Assembly (NCBI GenBank): GCA_019009955.1
Contig: CM032232.1
Coordinates: 140,581,501 to 140,645,500 of the forward strand
Reading direction: 5' to 3'
DNA from: Riptortus pedestris
Lineage: Eukaryota > Arthropoda > Insecta > Hemiptera > Alydidae
DNA length: 64,000 bases
Made by a program: the position numbers and the translations under genes. This document shows, piece after piece, positions 11,446-22,249 of this stretch. A model generated the notes under the pieces. It was not told the origin of the DNA. It ran no database searches and was given only the letters and a program-made list of their open reading frames with translations. Positions within the stretch are counted from its first letter, which is position 1. Each line of letters begins with the position of its first letter.

Positions 11446-11872
11446 AAAAATTCAGGAGGGGGTTTACAGGGGGAGAATTTTAAAAATTCGAAATATCTCC
11501 GTTACTATCCGTCGGTTCGAAAAATTATATAGAATCAATCTTATTGCAAATTAAATGTACTATAATTATTGTTATATACATTTATTCTCTATCGTGAACG
11601 TTAATCGAGATATTTGCATTTTTCCGTCCTCATTAAACCACCACTTCTACACGTGTTACATAAACAAAACTCTGTTATATAATAAACCATAATATTCGAA
11701 TCTTAAATACCAAACATTGCTTTCCAGAGACCTGTATAATGCGAGATACATGCATACATGTTCTTGTGACCCCCCTCCCCGTCTTAAATTCTTGGATTAC
11801 TAAAATTTGATTGATTGAGATAAAATTTATTCTGATTCATTATAAATTACAGTACTACATATAGTACATAGT

Positions 11873-14827
11873 CAAAACTTGCAATATTCTATTTCTGCGT
11901 CATAAAAAATTCAAGGCAGAGAAATCAGCACCTTGGTGGACTGACAAACTTACTGAGTTAAGACATACAACTAATAAATTAAGACGAAAATTCCAAAGGA
12001 CCAGTGACCCTGAATTACGAAAGGAAAGACAGACTAATTACATTCAATCTAAATATATTTACGGTAAAATGATAAAAGAAGAAAAACTAAAATCTTGGAA
12101 AAGTTTCTGTGATCAAATTGACAAGACTAACCCTTGGACATGGATTTATAGATATACCACAGATGAATTGAAAACCAACATACAACTACGGACGATTCAG
12201 AAAAGCGACGGAACATTTACTACTGACACAAGAGAAACTGTACAACAATTAATGACTACTTTCTTCATTGAAGATGACCCAAACACAGATTCTGACATAC
12301 ACACTACAATGAGACGGAACAGTAATCTACTCCCTAATACAGAAAATGACCTACCTTTAACAGACATTGAAATAAGTAGTATTATTGAACAACTAAATCC
12401 AAACAAAGCAGCTGGTCATGATTTAATAACAGTTGATATATTCCAAAAACTATTTGAAATTTTTCCAAAATTTATAACAACATTATATAAAAAATGTTAT
12501 GATAACGGAATATTTCCTGATATATGGAAAATATCAAAAGTAATTCCAGTACCCAAAAATCCAAAAGATTTAGGAAATTCTACTTATCAACCGATTAGTG
12601 TTATTCCAGTTGGAGATAAAATACTAGAAAAAATTATTAATTCCAGGCTTTCTGTTCACCTAAACAGACATGCTGCTTTACAACCAAATCAATATGGATT
12701 CACACCCCAAACAAGTACTGTTGACGCACTATACAGAATTACTAATTTACTACGAACGAATCTAACAGGAAAGAAACATATTGTGATCGTTTCGATGGAT
12801 TTTAAAGGTGCCTTCGATCACGCCTGGTGGCCTTCGATATTCGAATCATTACATAATCAAAAATGCCCACAAAATATTTACAAATTACTTAGAGACTATC
12901 TCAATAATCGAGTTGTATACATGACCCTTCAAAACACTACTGTACACACTTCTCAAAATAGAGGCACGCCACAGGGCTCAGCTTGCTCACCTCTACTGTG
13001 GAAAATCATTTTAGACAGTCTACTTAAAACAATACTACCAGAAGGAACTGAAATTATTGCATTTGCTGACGACATTTTACTTATGGTTATTGGAATAGAC
13101 TTAATTCAAATCACCCAACTTACTAACGCTGTTTTGGTTCTAATCAATGAATGGGCTAAAAAACACAAACTCAAATTTAATTTAGAAAAAACATCATACA
13201 CACTGTTTACAAGACAAAGACACACACCTACCTTAGACATTAAATTAAATGGAGTGACATTACAAGAAAAACATATCTTAAAATATCTTGGACTTCACAT
13301 TGACAGGAAATTGAAATGGAACTATCACATTACTAACTTACAAACAAGACTGCTTTCAATAATAAACGGACTCTCGATGGCTGCTAAAGTGTCTTGGGGT
13401 CTTAAATCCGACGCTCTGACCACAATATACAAAGGGGCGATCGTTCCCATATTGACGTATGCAATTGAAATATGGGGCCATGCCTTGGGCGTGAAAAGAA
13501 ATGTCAAAAAATTAGAAAGAGTGCAAAGGCTAATTGCGATAAAAAATTGCTAAAGGATATCGTACTTTATCTTATGAGGCTTCATGTGTATTAGCAGACA
13601 CTGTGCCAATTTACATCAAAGCTGAGCAAATGATAAGGCAACATATGTTATTGAAATTGAATGAAATCCCACATGACTTTACATTACAAAATATTACATC
13701 AAACGAAATAGAAAAAGACGTGAGACATACTTACTGGTTACACCCAAAGGACTACATTAGACCATTAGACAACTTAGACATATCATATATACACTGACGG
13801 AAGTAAAAACAAGGATGGCGTTGGGTGTGCGTACATTATTTTAAAAGACGGCAATATTATACAGAGAGGACAATACAGACTATCACCACTATGTACAAAC
13901 AATCAAGCAGAAAACTTTGCAATTACTGAGGCACTCAAAACACTACACGACATTTCAAGTGACAGAGAGACTGTATAATCTTTACGGACAGCAAAATTAA
14001 CATAGACCGCATTTACAATAACGAAAACCATAACGAACAGACTGAACAGATCAGTAACATGGATAAAGGGACACTCCGGAAATTTAGGAAATGACACAGC
14101 AGATCAACTTGCAAATACAGTTTTATGAGACGAAACAATACCTATTACATACTCTAAACTGACTAAACAGACCATTAAAACTATTTTGATAGACGAATCT
14201 TATAAAAAATGGGACGAAAGATGGACAAACACTACTAAAGGACGACAATTACATAAGTACATACCAACTGTATACCAGAGACAAAAAATAACATTTAGCA
14301 ATTCTAAACAAATACAATTTATATGAGGACATGGACCTACGAAGAGTTACTTGTACAAATTTAAACTAACAAACACAAATACATGTAAATATGACGATGA
14401 GACTGAGCAGACATGTGACCACCTCTTATATGACTGTACATTACTTGACGGACCAAGAACAAAACGCATGAAGTATATTACCTCACAAAACGAAACTTGG
14501 CTACGGACAAACCGAAACTTCTACTCAAATTCAACAAGGGATTTGATGCATTTATTCAAGATTTGGACACCATTTTGTAGATATACACCTATTGTTGTAC
14601 ACATATGTAATGTTATGTAATGTAATGTTACATATGTTTTATTTTATTTCTTTTTTTTTACTTTATTTTTATCTTTATTTAATTAATTTATTGTTCTATA
14701 ATGTTTACAATTATTATATAAGAAATATTATAATGTAATGCTGAAATGTGTGGAGTATCCAATGGATGGAGCACACAACATGTAAATAAATTCCCACGTT
14801 AGAGGGATACTCTGCGTGGAAAACAGG
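11873..14827 (+). mobile_element. R1/LOA-type LINE, 5'-truncated
   Basis: Bounded by a perfect 14-bp target site duplication ATATAGTACATAGT (11859-11872 and 14828-14841). The 5' endonuclease region is missing. RT, RNase H and a C-terminal Cys-His motif remain. The 3' end is CTGCGTGGAAAACAGG with no poly(A). The duplication lies inside repeat A, so the LINE is the younger insertion. Confidence 0.9.
11915..14617 (+). pseudogene. LINE polyprotein: reverse transcriptase, RNase H, Cys-His tail
   Basis: The frame is open from about 11915 to 13553. Reverse transcriptase motifs in the 12069-13553 segment include DFKGAFDHAWWPSI, GTPQGSACSP (about residue 299 counting from the ATG at 12069) and the catalytic AFADD (about residue 331). 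The FDxAWWPSI form is typical of the R1/LOA group. A one-base excess in the A run at 13540-13545 breaks the frame. After it, reading continues as AKGYRTLSYEASCVLADT, and RNase H follows as IYTDGSKNKDG (13793 on), TDSKINID and WIKGHSGNLGNDTADQLAN. The last segment has CKYDDETEQTCDHLLYDC, a Cys-His knuckle seen in LINEs of this group. At least three more frameshifts or stops lie in the RNase H part. The element cannot make an intact product. Confidence 0.9.
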
Positions 14828-15041
14828 ATATAGTACATAGTTTTCAATAAAATTAATGTCATATCCTGATACGTTTAAGTTACTGTTTTACTTTCCGGTG
14901 AGCCGTTGGCAGACCTGTTTGTTTACATTTGAGACGCTTCCCGCCGGCAGGGGAAAGATTACTTATTACCCTTTGTATTTATTCATTTAATATTCACGGT
15001 GTTATGTTAGCAGTGTGTAGGTTTATCTATTATTATTTGGT

Positions 15042-15398
15042 CCATGCCACACATCGATGGTGATTGGCAATATCTCTGTTAAGGGGGTAGTTTGAATAAT
15101 ATATTTATTCCATCATGTACACCTTGGTTGTACTTTATTTATATAGTATGGAAAATATTCCTTAAATATCTGAGTGGTTCTCAAATCCGTGCTTTGCCTA
15201 AATGAATATAATAAAAGTTACCACCCTTAAGTATACTTTAGACCTATTGCAATTTATACTATATTTATTTGTAAAAGTTTATATGTTTTACATATGTTAG
15301 TAAACATGGAATATATTGGCTGCTGTCAGTTAGTAGTTCTGTCATATCGTAGGGTATGTCAATGTGTTCTCGTTGGATGCAGTATGACAGTGTGTGTT
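15042..15398. other. No gene recognised
   Basis: AT-rich sequence between repeat A pieces. I see no exon and no repeat boundary. Confidence 0.4.
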
Positions 15399-15506
15399 AG
15401 CAGATTTCCCTTAAGAAATCAGCTACTGGGGTCGTACTCATGACGCGATTTTCTTCAAATGTCCAACGATCCTAAATAGGAGATGACGAAAATGAGGTCC
15501 GTTCAA

Positions 15507-15570
<64 letters not shown>

Positions 15571-15696
15571 CTGTTAACACTCTAGCGGTCGCAATTTTTG
15601 TTTAATCGTCACCAAACTCGGTATTTAATCGTTTTATGTAAAAAGGAAGATCAAGTTCGTTAACGGCTGAAATCGGACCAGTGGGAGGGGGATATT
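15399..15696 (+). repeat. Repeat A palindrome-end part, plus
   Basis: AGCAGATTTCCCTTAAGAAA, then the ATGACGAAAATGAGGTCCGT block, a long (TA)n and TTTGTCTGTTAACACTC. At about 15697 it passes directly into a minus copy. Confidence 0.75.
15512..15566. repeat. (TA)n microsatellite of repeat A
   Basis: Uninterrupted TA tract at the position where most repeat A copies carry one, between TTCAAAATT and TTTGTCTGTTAAC. Confidence 0.95.
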
Positions 15697-16001
15697 TAAG
15701 ATAGAGAATAAATGTATACAGCAATATTTATAGTAAATTTAATTTGCAATAAGATTGATTCTGTACAATTTTTCGATCCGACGTATAGTAACGAAGATAT
15801 TTCGAATTTTCGAAAATCCTCCCTCTAAACCCCCCCCCCTCCCACTGGTCCGATAACACCCGTAACCGAACTTGATCTTCCTTTTTACATAAAACAATCA
15901 AATACCGAGTATGGTGACGATTAAACACAAATTGCGACCGCTAGAATGTTAAGAGACAAATATATATATATAATTTTAAACGGACCAAATTTTCGTCATC
16001 T

Positions 16002-16094
<93 letters not shown>

Positions 16095-16214
16095 TTAAAC
16101 GGACCAAATTTTCGTCACCTCCTGGGTAGGATCGATGGACATTTCAAGAAATGTTTCGAAAATCTCGTCATGAGTACGACCTCAAAAGCTGATTTCCCTT
16201 AAGAGAAATCTGCT
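15697..16214 (-). repeat. Repeat A copy, minus orientation
   Basis: Runs from AGATAGAGAATAAATG through the AATTTTTCGATCCGACG and poly-C blocks to GATTTCCCTTAAGAGAAATC and CTGCT at 16214. Together with the preceding plus part it makes a long imperfect palindrome. Confidence 0.8.
16003..16091. repeat. Compound (TA)n(GA)n microsatellite
   Basis: TA tract to about 16059 followed directly by GA repeats to 16091, within a repeat A copy. Confidence 0.95.
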
Positions 16215-16326
16215 AATCTTTGTCTGTTAACACTATGGCGGTCGCAATTTTTGTTTAATCTTCACCAAGATCTGTATTTAATCGTTTTATCTCTGGAATA
16301 TGCTGGATGGTAGAGGAACAAATGTA

Positions 16327-16816
16327 TAAGGATCAATAAGAAGGCCAAGTCCTCTACTCGTTTTTAATATTATGCAGAGTGCACTTTCGGAGTCAACGCT
16401 CCATCCTCAGTGCCTGCTGACAAACACAACCACGAGTTAATTTAACATTCATAGCATGGCACAAAAGCAAAATAAACAACAGTCATAAAACCAGACACAA
16501 AATAATGAGTAAAATAATGGAAAATCTTAAAACTAGTCAACAAATAAAACTAGAAAATCTAATAACTAGTCAACTACAAAAAAAAAAAAAGAAAAAAAAA
16601 GAAAAAATAAAATTAAAACCAAAACATTAAAAAAATCTACTAACAAGTCAACTAATAAAAGAAGCAAACAACGATAAGCATATGTCAAAACTATAAATAA
16701 AATTAAAACTATAAAACCTTCACAAACTACAGATGTATATGGGAAACATATCACAGTGGGTGGGAACCTCTGAAAAAACCCCCAGAGGAACTGTAAGAAA
16801 CCTCTAAAAAATAAAC
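16327..16816. repeat. Left inverted arm of the Penelope-like element
   Basis: Matches the right arm in reverse complement almost throughout, from TAAGGATCAATAAGAAGGCC to CCTCTAAAAAATAAAC. The main difference by eye is in the length of the A-rich tract near 16577-16606. Confidence 0.9.
16374..16413 (-). ncRNA. Hammerhead ribozyme-like motif, left arm
   Basis: Minus strand: GCA, then CTGAGGA (16404-16410, fitting CTGANGA), TGGAG...CTCC as a short stem II, GAAA, the self-complementary AGTGCACT, then TC and TGC. The flanking GCA and TGC can pair as stem I, placing the expected cut after the TC. A very short palindromic stem III is typical of Penelope hammerheads, which work as dimers. An extra T between box 1 and stem II weakens the fold. 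Confidence 0.5.
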
Positions 16817-16860
16817 AAACCCCATACTAATAATAGAGAGGAGATGTAGGAGGTACCTGA

Positions 16861-17967
16861 TTAAAGCTGCGTTGCCTGGACCACGACTGCCGGGCGACTG
16901 AACCTCTGTCCCCGTAGAGAAGAGAGGGCCCCGTCACCGACATGTCGCAGCCTTACCGCCTCCTCCTTCTTATTAATATTCCGATTTCCATTCGCCTGTC
17001 TGTCCAGCCTTATATGCAGCCCCTCAGCCGTATTTAATCTTTTGCCCTTCTTCTCCTCATACAGCAATTGATATTTTATGCTGGACATGTCATGGCCCTC
17101 TTTCCTGGCGTGTGCGGAAAACTCAGTGTCGCGAGTGATGTGCTCCTTAAGACGCGTCCTTATCTTTCTACCACTTTGCCCCACATAAGAGGCATCACAT
17201 CCCTTGCACGAGATCCTATACACGCCAGATCTATCCAGGGGGTCCACATAGTCCTTAACACGGGGCAAACAGTTTTTCAGGGACCGCTTGCTCCTGTAGG
17301 CAGTAGCCAATCCAATTTTCCTCAACCTGGATCCTATCTTTTCTGAAACCGGGCCCAAGTACGGGATGGAGACAGGGAACGACTTATTTTTCTTCTTTTT
17401 GGCCCGCTCTTCAACCGGGGCGTCCTCCAGCTCCTTGGCTAGCTTCCTCTTCAATCGGCGTTGGATAAGCCTGTCCACCAACTGTTCCTCGTACCCGTTT
17501 GATTTAGCAATATGCTTAATGCAGACCACTTCCTTGGCGTAATTATCTTGGGCTAGTGGGGTACTAATCAGCCTCTCCACTAAATAAAGCAAACCCGCCA
17601 TCTTGTATCTTGGGTGATGAAACGAATCAGCAGGTATTAATAAGTCGGTGGATGAGGCCTTCTTATAGATACCGAATTTATGACCCCCTCCATCTCTCTC
17701 TATCTCCAGATCTAGGTAGCATAGCTTCTTAGCTTTTTCGTTCTCCAAGGTGAATTTAATTGTCTCATGGCAGCTATTAAGGTAGGAAAGCAACCCATTC
17801 AAATCGTCCCTAGTGCCGCTAAAACTGACAAAAGTGTCATCAACATACCGGGCCCAAAAATCGATGCACTTATAGAAAGGGTTGCGTGCCGATAAAATGA
17901 ATTTCTCCTCAAAGAAATTCATAAACATGTCGGCGGCAAGTGGGCTAATAGCAGAGCCCATGATCAT
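16861..17967 (-). CDS. Penelope-like RT with GIY-YIG endonuclease, N-truncated
   Basis: A 368-codon uninterrupted frame. Residues 4-16 (GSAISPLAADMFM) match the RT region just before the catalytic box, and YVDD is at 41-44. A basic patch (KKKKNK, about 190-195) could be a nuclear signal. The C-terminal GIY-YIG nuclease shows GVY at 248-250, C254xxC257, YVG at 261-263 and RTRLKEH. This domain order is diagnostic for Penelope-like elements, which use it for nicking and target-primed reverse transcription. The usual protein is around twice as long: the N-terminal RT fingers and linker are missing, so it is probably inactive. GC content is visibly higher than in the flanks. The absence of stops suggests a recent insertion. 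Confidence 0.9.
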   Translation of the reverse strand: MIMGSAISPLAADMFMNFFEEKFILSARNPFYKCIDFWARYVDDTFVSFSGTRDDLNGLLSYLNSCHETIKFTLENEKAKKLCYLDLEIERDGGGHKFGIYKKASSTDLLIPADSFHHPRYKMAGLLYLVERLISTPLAQDNYAKEVVCIKHIAKSNGYEEQLVDRLIQRRLKRKLAKELEDAPVEERAKKKKNKSFPVSIPYLGPVSEKIGSRLRKIGLATAYRSKRSLKNCLPRVKDYVDPLDRSGVYRISCKGCDASYVGQSGRKIRTRLKEHITRDTEFSAHARKEGHDMSSIKYQLLYEEKKGKRLNTAEGLHIRLDRQANGNRNINKKEEAVRLRHVGDGALSSLRGQRFSRPAVVVQATQL

Positions 17968-18003
17968 TTTTTTTTTTTTTTATTTATTTTATTTTTTTAT
18001 TTA

Positions 18004-18488
18004 GTTTATTTTTTAGAGGTTTCTTACAGTTCCTCTGGGGGTTTTTTCAGAGGTTCCCACCCACTGTGATATGTTTCCCATATACATCTGTAGTTTGTGA
18101 AGGTTTTATAGTTTTAATTTTATTTATAGTTTTGACATATGCTTATCGTTGTTTGCTTCTTTTATTAGTTGACTTGTTAGTAGATTTTTTTATTGTTTTG
18201 GTTTTAATTTCTTTTTTTTTTTTTTTTTTTTTTTTTTTTAGTAGTTGACTAGTTATTAGATTTTCTAGTTTTATTTGTTGACTAGTTTTAAGATTTTCCA
18301 TTGTTTTACTCATTATTTTGTGTCTGGTTTTATGACTGTTGTTTATTTTGCTTTTGTGCCATGCTATGAATGTTAAATTAACTCGTGGTTGTGTTTGTCA
18401 GCAGGGACTGAGGATGGAGCGTTGACTCCGAAAGTGCACTCTGCATAATATTAAAAACCAGTAGAGGACTTGGCCTTCTTATTGATCC
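18004..18488. repeat. Right inverted arm of the Penelope-like element
   Basis: Reverse complement of the left arm, from GTTTATTTTTTAGAGG to GCCTTCTTATTGATCC. It lacks the 37-bp extension present on the left. Confidence 0.9.
18402..18444 (+). ncRNA. Hammerhead ribozyme-like motif, right arm
   Basis: Same core as in the left arm: CTGAGGA (18408-18414), TGGAG...CTCC, GAAA (18430-18433), AGTGCACT, TC, TGC. One base of stem I differs from the left arm (GGGA instead of GGCA before box 1), which should weaken pairing with TGC. Confidence 0.45.
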
Positions 18489-18670
18489 TTAATCGTTTTA
18501 CGTAAAAAGAAAGATGAAGTTCGTTAAAGGTTGAAATCGGACCAGTGGGAGGGGGGTTTAGAGGGGGAATTTTCAAAATTCAAAATATCTCCCTTACTGT
18601 ACGTCGGATCGAAAAATTATATAGAACCAATCGTATTGAAAATTAAATTTACTATAAATATTGTTATATA

Positions 18671-20190
18671 CACTGATGGACAAAATTAACGCACCACCTA
18701 CATTTCTTCAAAGGTACCCACTATATTTTAATTTTAACACTAAAAAAAATTTATATAGATAAAATTAGTCATTTAAAAACAAAATTTTATTTTACATTCA
18801 GAAAATATGGTACACATTTTAAAAGAAAAAAAAGAAGAAGAAATATATTCTTCCAAAAATGAAAATTTAAACTCACTTTTTCCTAAAGTCAATACGGGTA
18901 TTGCCACCCCTGGCGCGAATAACATCCCTTAAACGCCTTTCCATTGATTTAAATAGAGTCACTATCAAGTCCTGAGGAATGTTGTCCCATTCTTCGAGAA
19001 CAGCTGTTTCCAGTTCCGCAAGGGTGCTAGGACTCGGATTCAGACTTCGTACCCGTTTCTTAAGGTGGTCCCAGACATGTCCGATCGGGTTTAAGTCAGG
19101 ACTCCGCGGTGGCCACACCATGCGCTCAATCCCAACCTCTCTCTGGTAATCATCCACCATTTGTGATCTGTGTGGTCTGGCATTGTCGTCCATAAACAGT
19201 AATCCCTCTCCAATGAACGGTGCAAATGGCACAACTTGCTCTTCAATTATGTCGTACAAGTACCTCTGTCACGTCAGTGACCTTCCTCGCACCACAACCA
19301 ACTCTGTACGCGCATCGAACGAAATGCCTCCCCAGAACATAAGTGAGCCACCACGAAATGCCACCTGGGGAGCCATGCAGCAAGGGGCGTACCTTTCTCC
19401 TGGGCGTCTCCATGTGTATACACGACCATCTAAAGATTTGAGACCTACTCTCACTTCATCTGAGAAGAGAACTCTCTTCCAATCTTCCGAAGTCCAATTC
19501 ACATGGTCTTGAGCGAAACGAAGTCTGGCCATTTTGTGAGTTGTGGTAAGCAGAGGGACACAGGCAGGATGTCGAGCCCTCAGGTTACCTTCATTGGGCC
19601 TTCTCCTAACAGTCCTGCTGGAGATCGTCAAATTTCGGGTTTGCCTAATGAGATTTCCAATTTCATTTCCAGTAATACTGCGGTTTCGCAGAGCCTGTAG
19701 CCTGATGTACCTATCGTCTATTGCTTCTGTGCACCTAGGCCGACCCTGGCCTTCTCTTCTAGCATGTTGTCCAGTTTCTCTAAAACGCTTTAGAGCTCTT
19801 CCGATTTTTGTATGATGAACTCCCAGCCTTCTTGCAACTTCACGCTGGCTGTATCCTTCCTCTATCAATGTCACTGCCCTAACACAGTCAAACTCACTTA
19901 AATGACTTACTCCGGCCATTAAGAGGGGAAAAAAGGGAGTAGCAACCTAGGTTGTTGAGAAAGAACTAACGAGAACAAGTTTATGAAGGGAAGATATTAT
20001 CAGTCTAAACCTACTGTCTGTAGAAATCAGGATTAAAATAATCCTCACGAGTAAACAAAGCATTATTTATGGTTTATATTCACTCTGTAATCCCCTATAT
20101 ACCAATAGATAAAGAACACAGAAGCTGGGCACAACCAGTTTCATTATAACTTCAAATATTGTAGTGGTGCGTTAATTTTGTCCATCAGTG
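18671..20190 (-). mobile_element. Tc1-type DNA transposon with perfect terminal repeats
   Basis: Terminal inverted repeats of 27 bp (18671-18697 and 20164-20190, starting CACTGATGGACAAAATTAAC) are identical. TA dinucleotides flank both sides (18669-18670 and 20191-20192), as expected for Tc1/mariner. The 1520-bp length and single transposase frame are normal for the group. It interrupts repeat A at a TATATA step. Confidence 0.95.
18873..19919 (-). pseudogene. Tc1-type DD34E transposase, inactivated
   Basis: One frame of 348 codons apart from a TGA at codon 217 (19269-19271). The N-terminal half has helix-turn-helix DNA-binding features (EGYSQREVARRLGVHHTKI). The catalytic core shows D154 (LFSDEVRV), FWGGIS, and D245 (FMDDNARPHRS). 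Exactly 34 residues later the expected Glu of the DLNPIEHVW motif is Gly280 (GGA at 19080-19082), so the third metal ligand is lost. The stop and this substitution independently kill the enzyme, although the terminal repeats remain perfect. Confidence 0.93.
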
Positions 20191-20480
20191 TACATTTATT
20201 CTCTATCTTGAATATTAACCGAGATATTTGCATTTGTATTAAGTGTGTGCGGCTATTGTTGGATTAGGTGGACGTTTCCGTAACTATTCGGCACTCGTGT
20301 AACCTAACCTTTTTCGTTCTTGCCTTCTAACCTTTTACTTTGTGAGATATATGCAAATACGTTCTGTTGATCCCTCCCTCCCCCCCATATTCAAGATGGT
20401 GTGTTACCGGTATGTAGATCTCTTTATTGTAAAACATCACGTGGAAAATCTGCTTAGTTTACGCAGCCCCTGCGTGACGG

Positions 20481-20984
20481 CTTGTTGCAGTATTTGGATA
20501 TAGGGTTATCTGTCTTTGTCATTAAGTGTCTATGAGTCAGGTATGTGTGGCCGATCCTGAGTCTGGCAAGAACTACTTCCTCCCGTATAGTACTCCTATG
20601 GCTCATAGCCACATCTTAATTTACCTTTGATACTGCGGGGGTGGTTGTTTACTTCCATCCATTCTGATTTCCATTTTTTTAGGATGTATTGTATGTATTT
20701 AAATTCCACCAACTTTCAAAATCACCAAATAGAACTTGGCAGATTTCTACCTCAGCCAAAGGTTAATAAAAAGAAAAGCATGAAATTAGAGCTCCGCAAG
20801 GGATGTTTATTTAGTTAAATGCAGCTACAGCTAGTTCGGACGGGTTTAGTTTGTAGCAAGTCTAGATTTAATAAGTAATTGAGAACCAGCCCATAATTGG
20901 CATGGACAACTTATATAGAAATGTGTGTGTCATCCCAGGAGATGATGAATCATTATATATATAATTCTACTGTACGTGTGTATG
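20481..20984. other. No gene recognised
   Basis: Mixed sequence without a supported exon. A 63-codon frame at 20627-20818 has no family features. Confidence 0.4.
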
Positions 20985-21720
20985 TCACTGAACTCCTAAA
21001 CGGCTCGACCGATTTGAATGAATTTTTTTATGCGTTTGGGGGATGCCCTGGATGGTTTAGATTTACAAATCAGCCTCGCAGATGGAGCAGGAGTGGGGGT
21101 TGTGAAATAATTTAACTATAGATAACCTGTGAACTAGGTTTTATTAGACAAAAATGTGTCACATGTTAACTCTACAAAATCACACTGAACACTAAATGAG
21201 GTTTGGTTAAATAACATGTGTTAATTAAAACATTTGAATAATAAACAATGTATCAGGTTGTAAGGGAGGCCTAAAATAAAAAATAGCGATATTTCCTTTC
21301 CTGTTGGTTTTCGGCAAATATGCATAAGATAAAAGTTGTTTATTTTGTTATTTAGAGTAACTTTTGTTGTATTCACTTTTGTCATATAACAAAGTATAAA
21401 CGAGATATACACTAAACAATTAAAAGTGGGAGCTAACGATTGAACCGAACTCAAAACTCTATATGTAAATTAGCATTAATTCTTCCATGATTATAAGCTA
21501 TATTAAATTTTTTAGGTTCGAACGGGAGTAGGGGTTATAAGGGAGGCCTGAATAAGAAATTCACGATATTTCATTTTCTATTTGTTTTTAGGCAAATGTT
21601 TTATGAGTTATTAAAAGTAGTTTTTGTTTTAAACATAATAGTATTAAATTTAGTATACTAACCGCTTGAACTATCCCTTGCACCTGGCCCACTTCAAAAG
21701 TTAATTGAAATTACTTGTTT
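20985..21720 (-). repeat. RTE-like 3' tail repeat, degenerate
   Basis: Shares blocks with the tandem pair at 35302-37543: GTTGTTTATTTTGTTATTTA, AAATAGCGATATTTCC and GGGGTTATAAGGGAGGCC, read on the opposite strand. Its sub-blocks are repeated within the copy, as in the tandem pair. Confidence 0.65.
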
Positions 21721-21823
21721 TATAATTTGAAAATAATTGAGATTTTTTAATATCGACCAATTGGACAGATAACGGAGGGGCAGCTTGTTTTGTTCTTGTT
21801 GTTTTGTATATATATATATATAC

Positions 21824-21890
<67 letters not shown>

Positions 21891-22249
21891 AGCCGTGTTA
21901 CTCGTAGTAGTGGGTAAAAATATAAATGATTTCCCAAGTAAATATTAAGGTAGAATTAACTTATGAAGAAATCATCCCGTTATTTTCAACAGGGAACATA
22001 AATATCCTGTAACGAGTACTATAACTGTACAGTCATTCAGATTCAATACCCTTAAAGTAAAATGTGGCATTTGGACGAATGATTTCCCTTAAGGAAAATA
22101 TGCTAATAGCTTCCCGACGAAATATAAATATCTGGTTAACTAAGCTCTGACTAATCCTTTTGTTTTCCCGAAATTGCTGATATGTTGTTTTACGCATGTA
22201 GAATAGGCTTTTGGACGAACTTATAATCGTCCATTATGTCAAAATAAAG
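21721..22249. other. Microsatellite and repeat A fragment, no gene
   Basis: Holds a long (TA)n at 21807-21888 and a short repeat A palindrome end GATTTCCCTTAAGGAAAATA at 22082-22101 (-). Nothing coding. Confidence 0.6.
21807..21888. repeat. (TA)n microsatellite
   Basis: Near-pure TA tract, interrupted once by ACATATAAA. Confidence 0.95.

Larger units (their letters stand above)
11446..15041 (+). repeat. Repeat A copy, plus, split by a LINE
   Basis: Left part 11446-11858 and right part 14842-15041 join cleanly once the LINE at 11873-14827 and one copy of its 14-bp duplication are removed. The right part has the TTTCCGGTGAG and CAGACCTGTTTGTTTAC segments and stops before the hairpin terminus. 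With the copy on its left it forms a large inverted repeat. Confidence 0.75.
16290..18488 (-). mobile_element. Penelope-like retroelement with inverted arms
   Basis: A 12-bp direct repeat TTAATCGTTTTA (16278-16289 and 18489-18500) flanks it. The inside has two long inverted arms (16327-16816 and about 18004-18488), a 37-bp unpaired extension at the left (16290-16326) and an RT/GIY-YIG reading frame on the minus strand. A short extra tail on one arm and inverted or direct arms are known Penelope traits. The reading frame is N-terminally truncated where it meets the right arm, with poly(T) at the junction. Confidence 0.9.
16215..20480 (+). repeat. Repeat A copy, plus, split by Penelope-like and Tc1 elements
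   Basis: Pieces 16215-16289, 18489-18670 and 20191-20480 read as one repeat A copy once the Penelope-like element and the Tc1 element are removed. It ends with GGAAAATCTGCTTAGTTTAC and the hairpin ACGCAGCCCCTGCGTGACGG. Both insertions therefore postdate it. Confidence 0.8.

Noticed and set aside
17068..17346. Plus-strand frame antisense to the Penelope RT
   Set aside because: Shadow of the GC-rich minus coding region, with no motifs.
19183..19815. Plus-strand frames antisense to the Tc1 transposase
   Set aside because: Shadows of the transposase frame.
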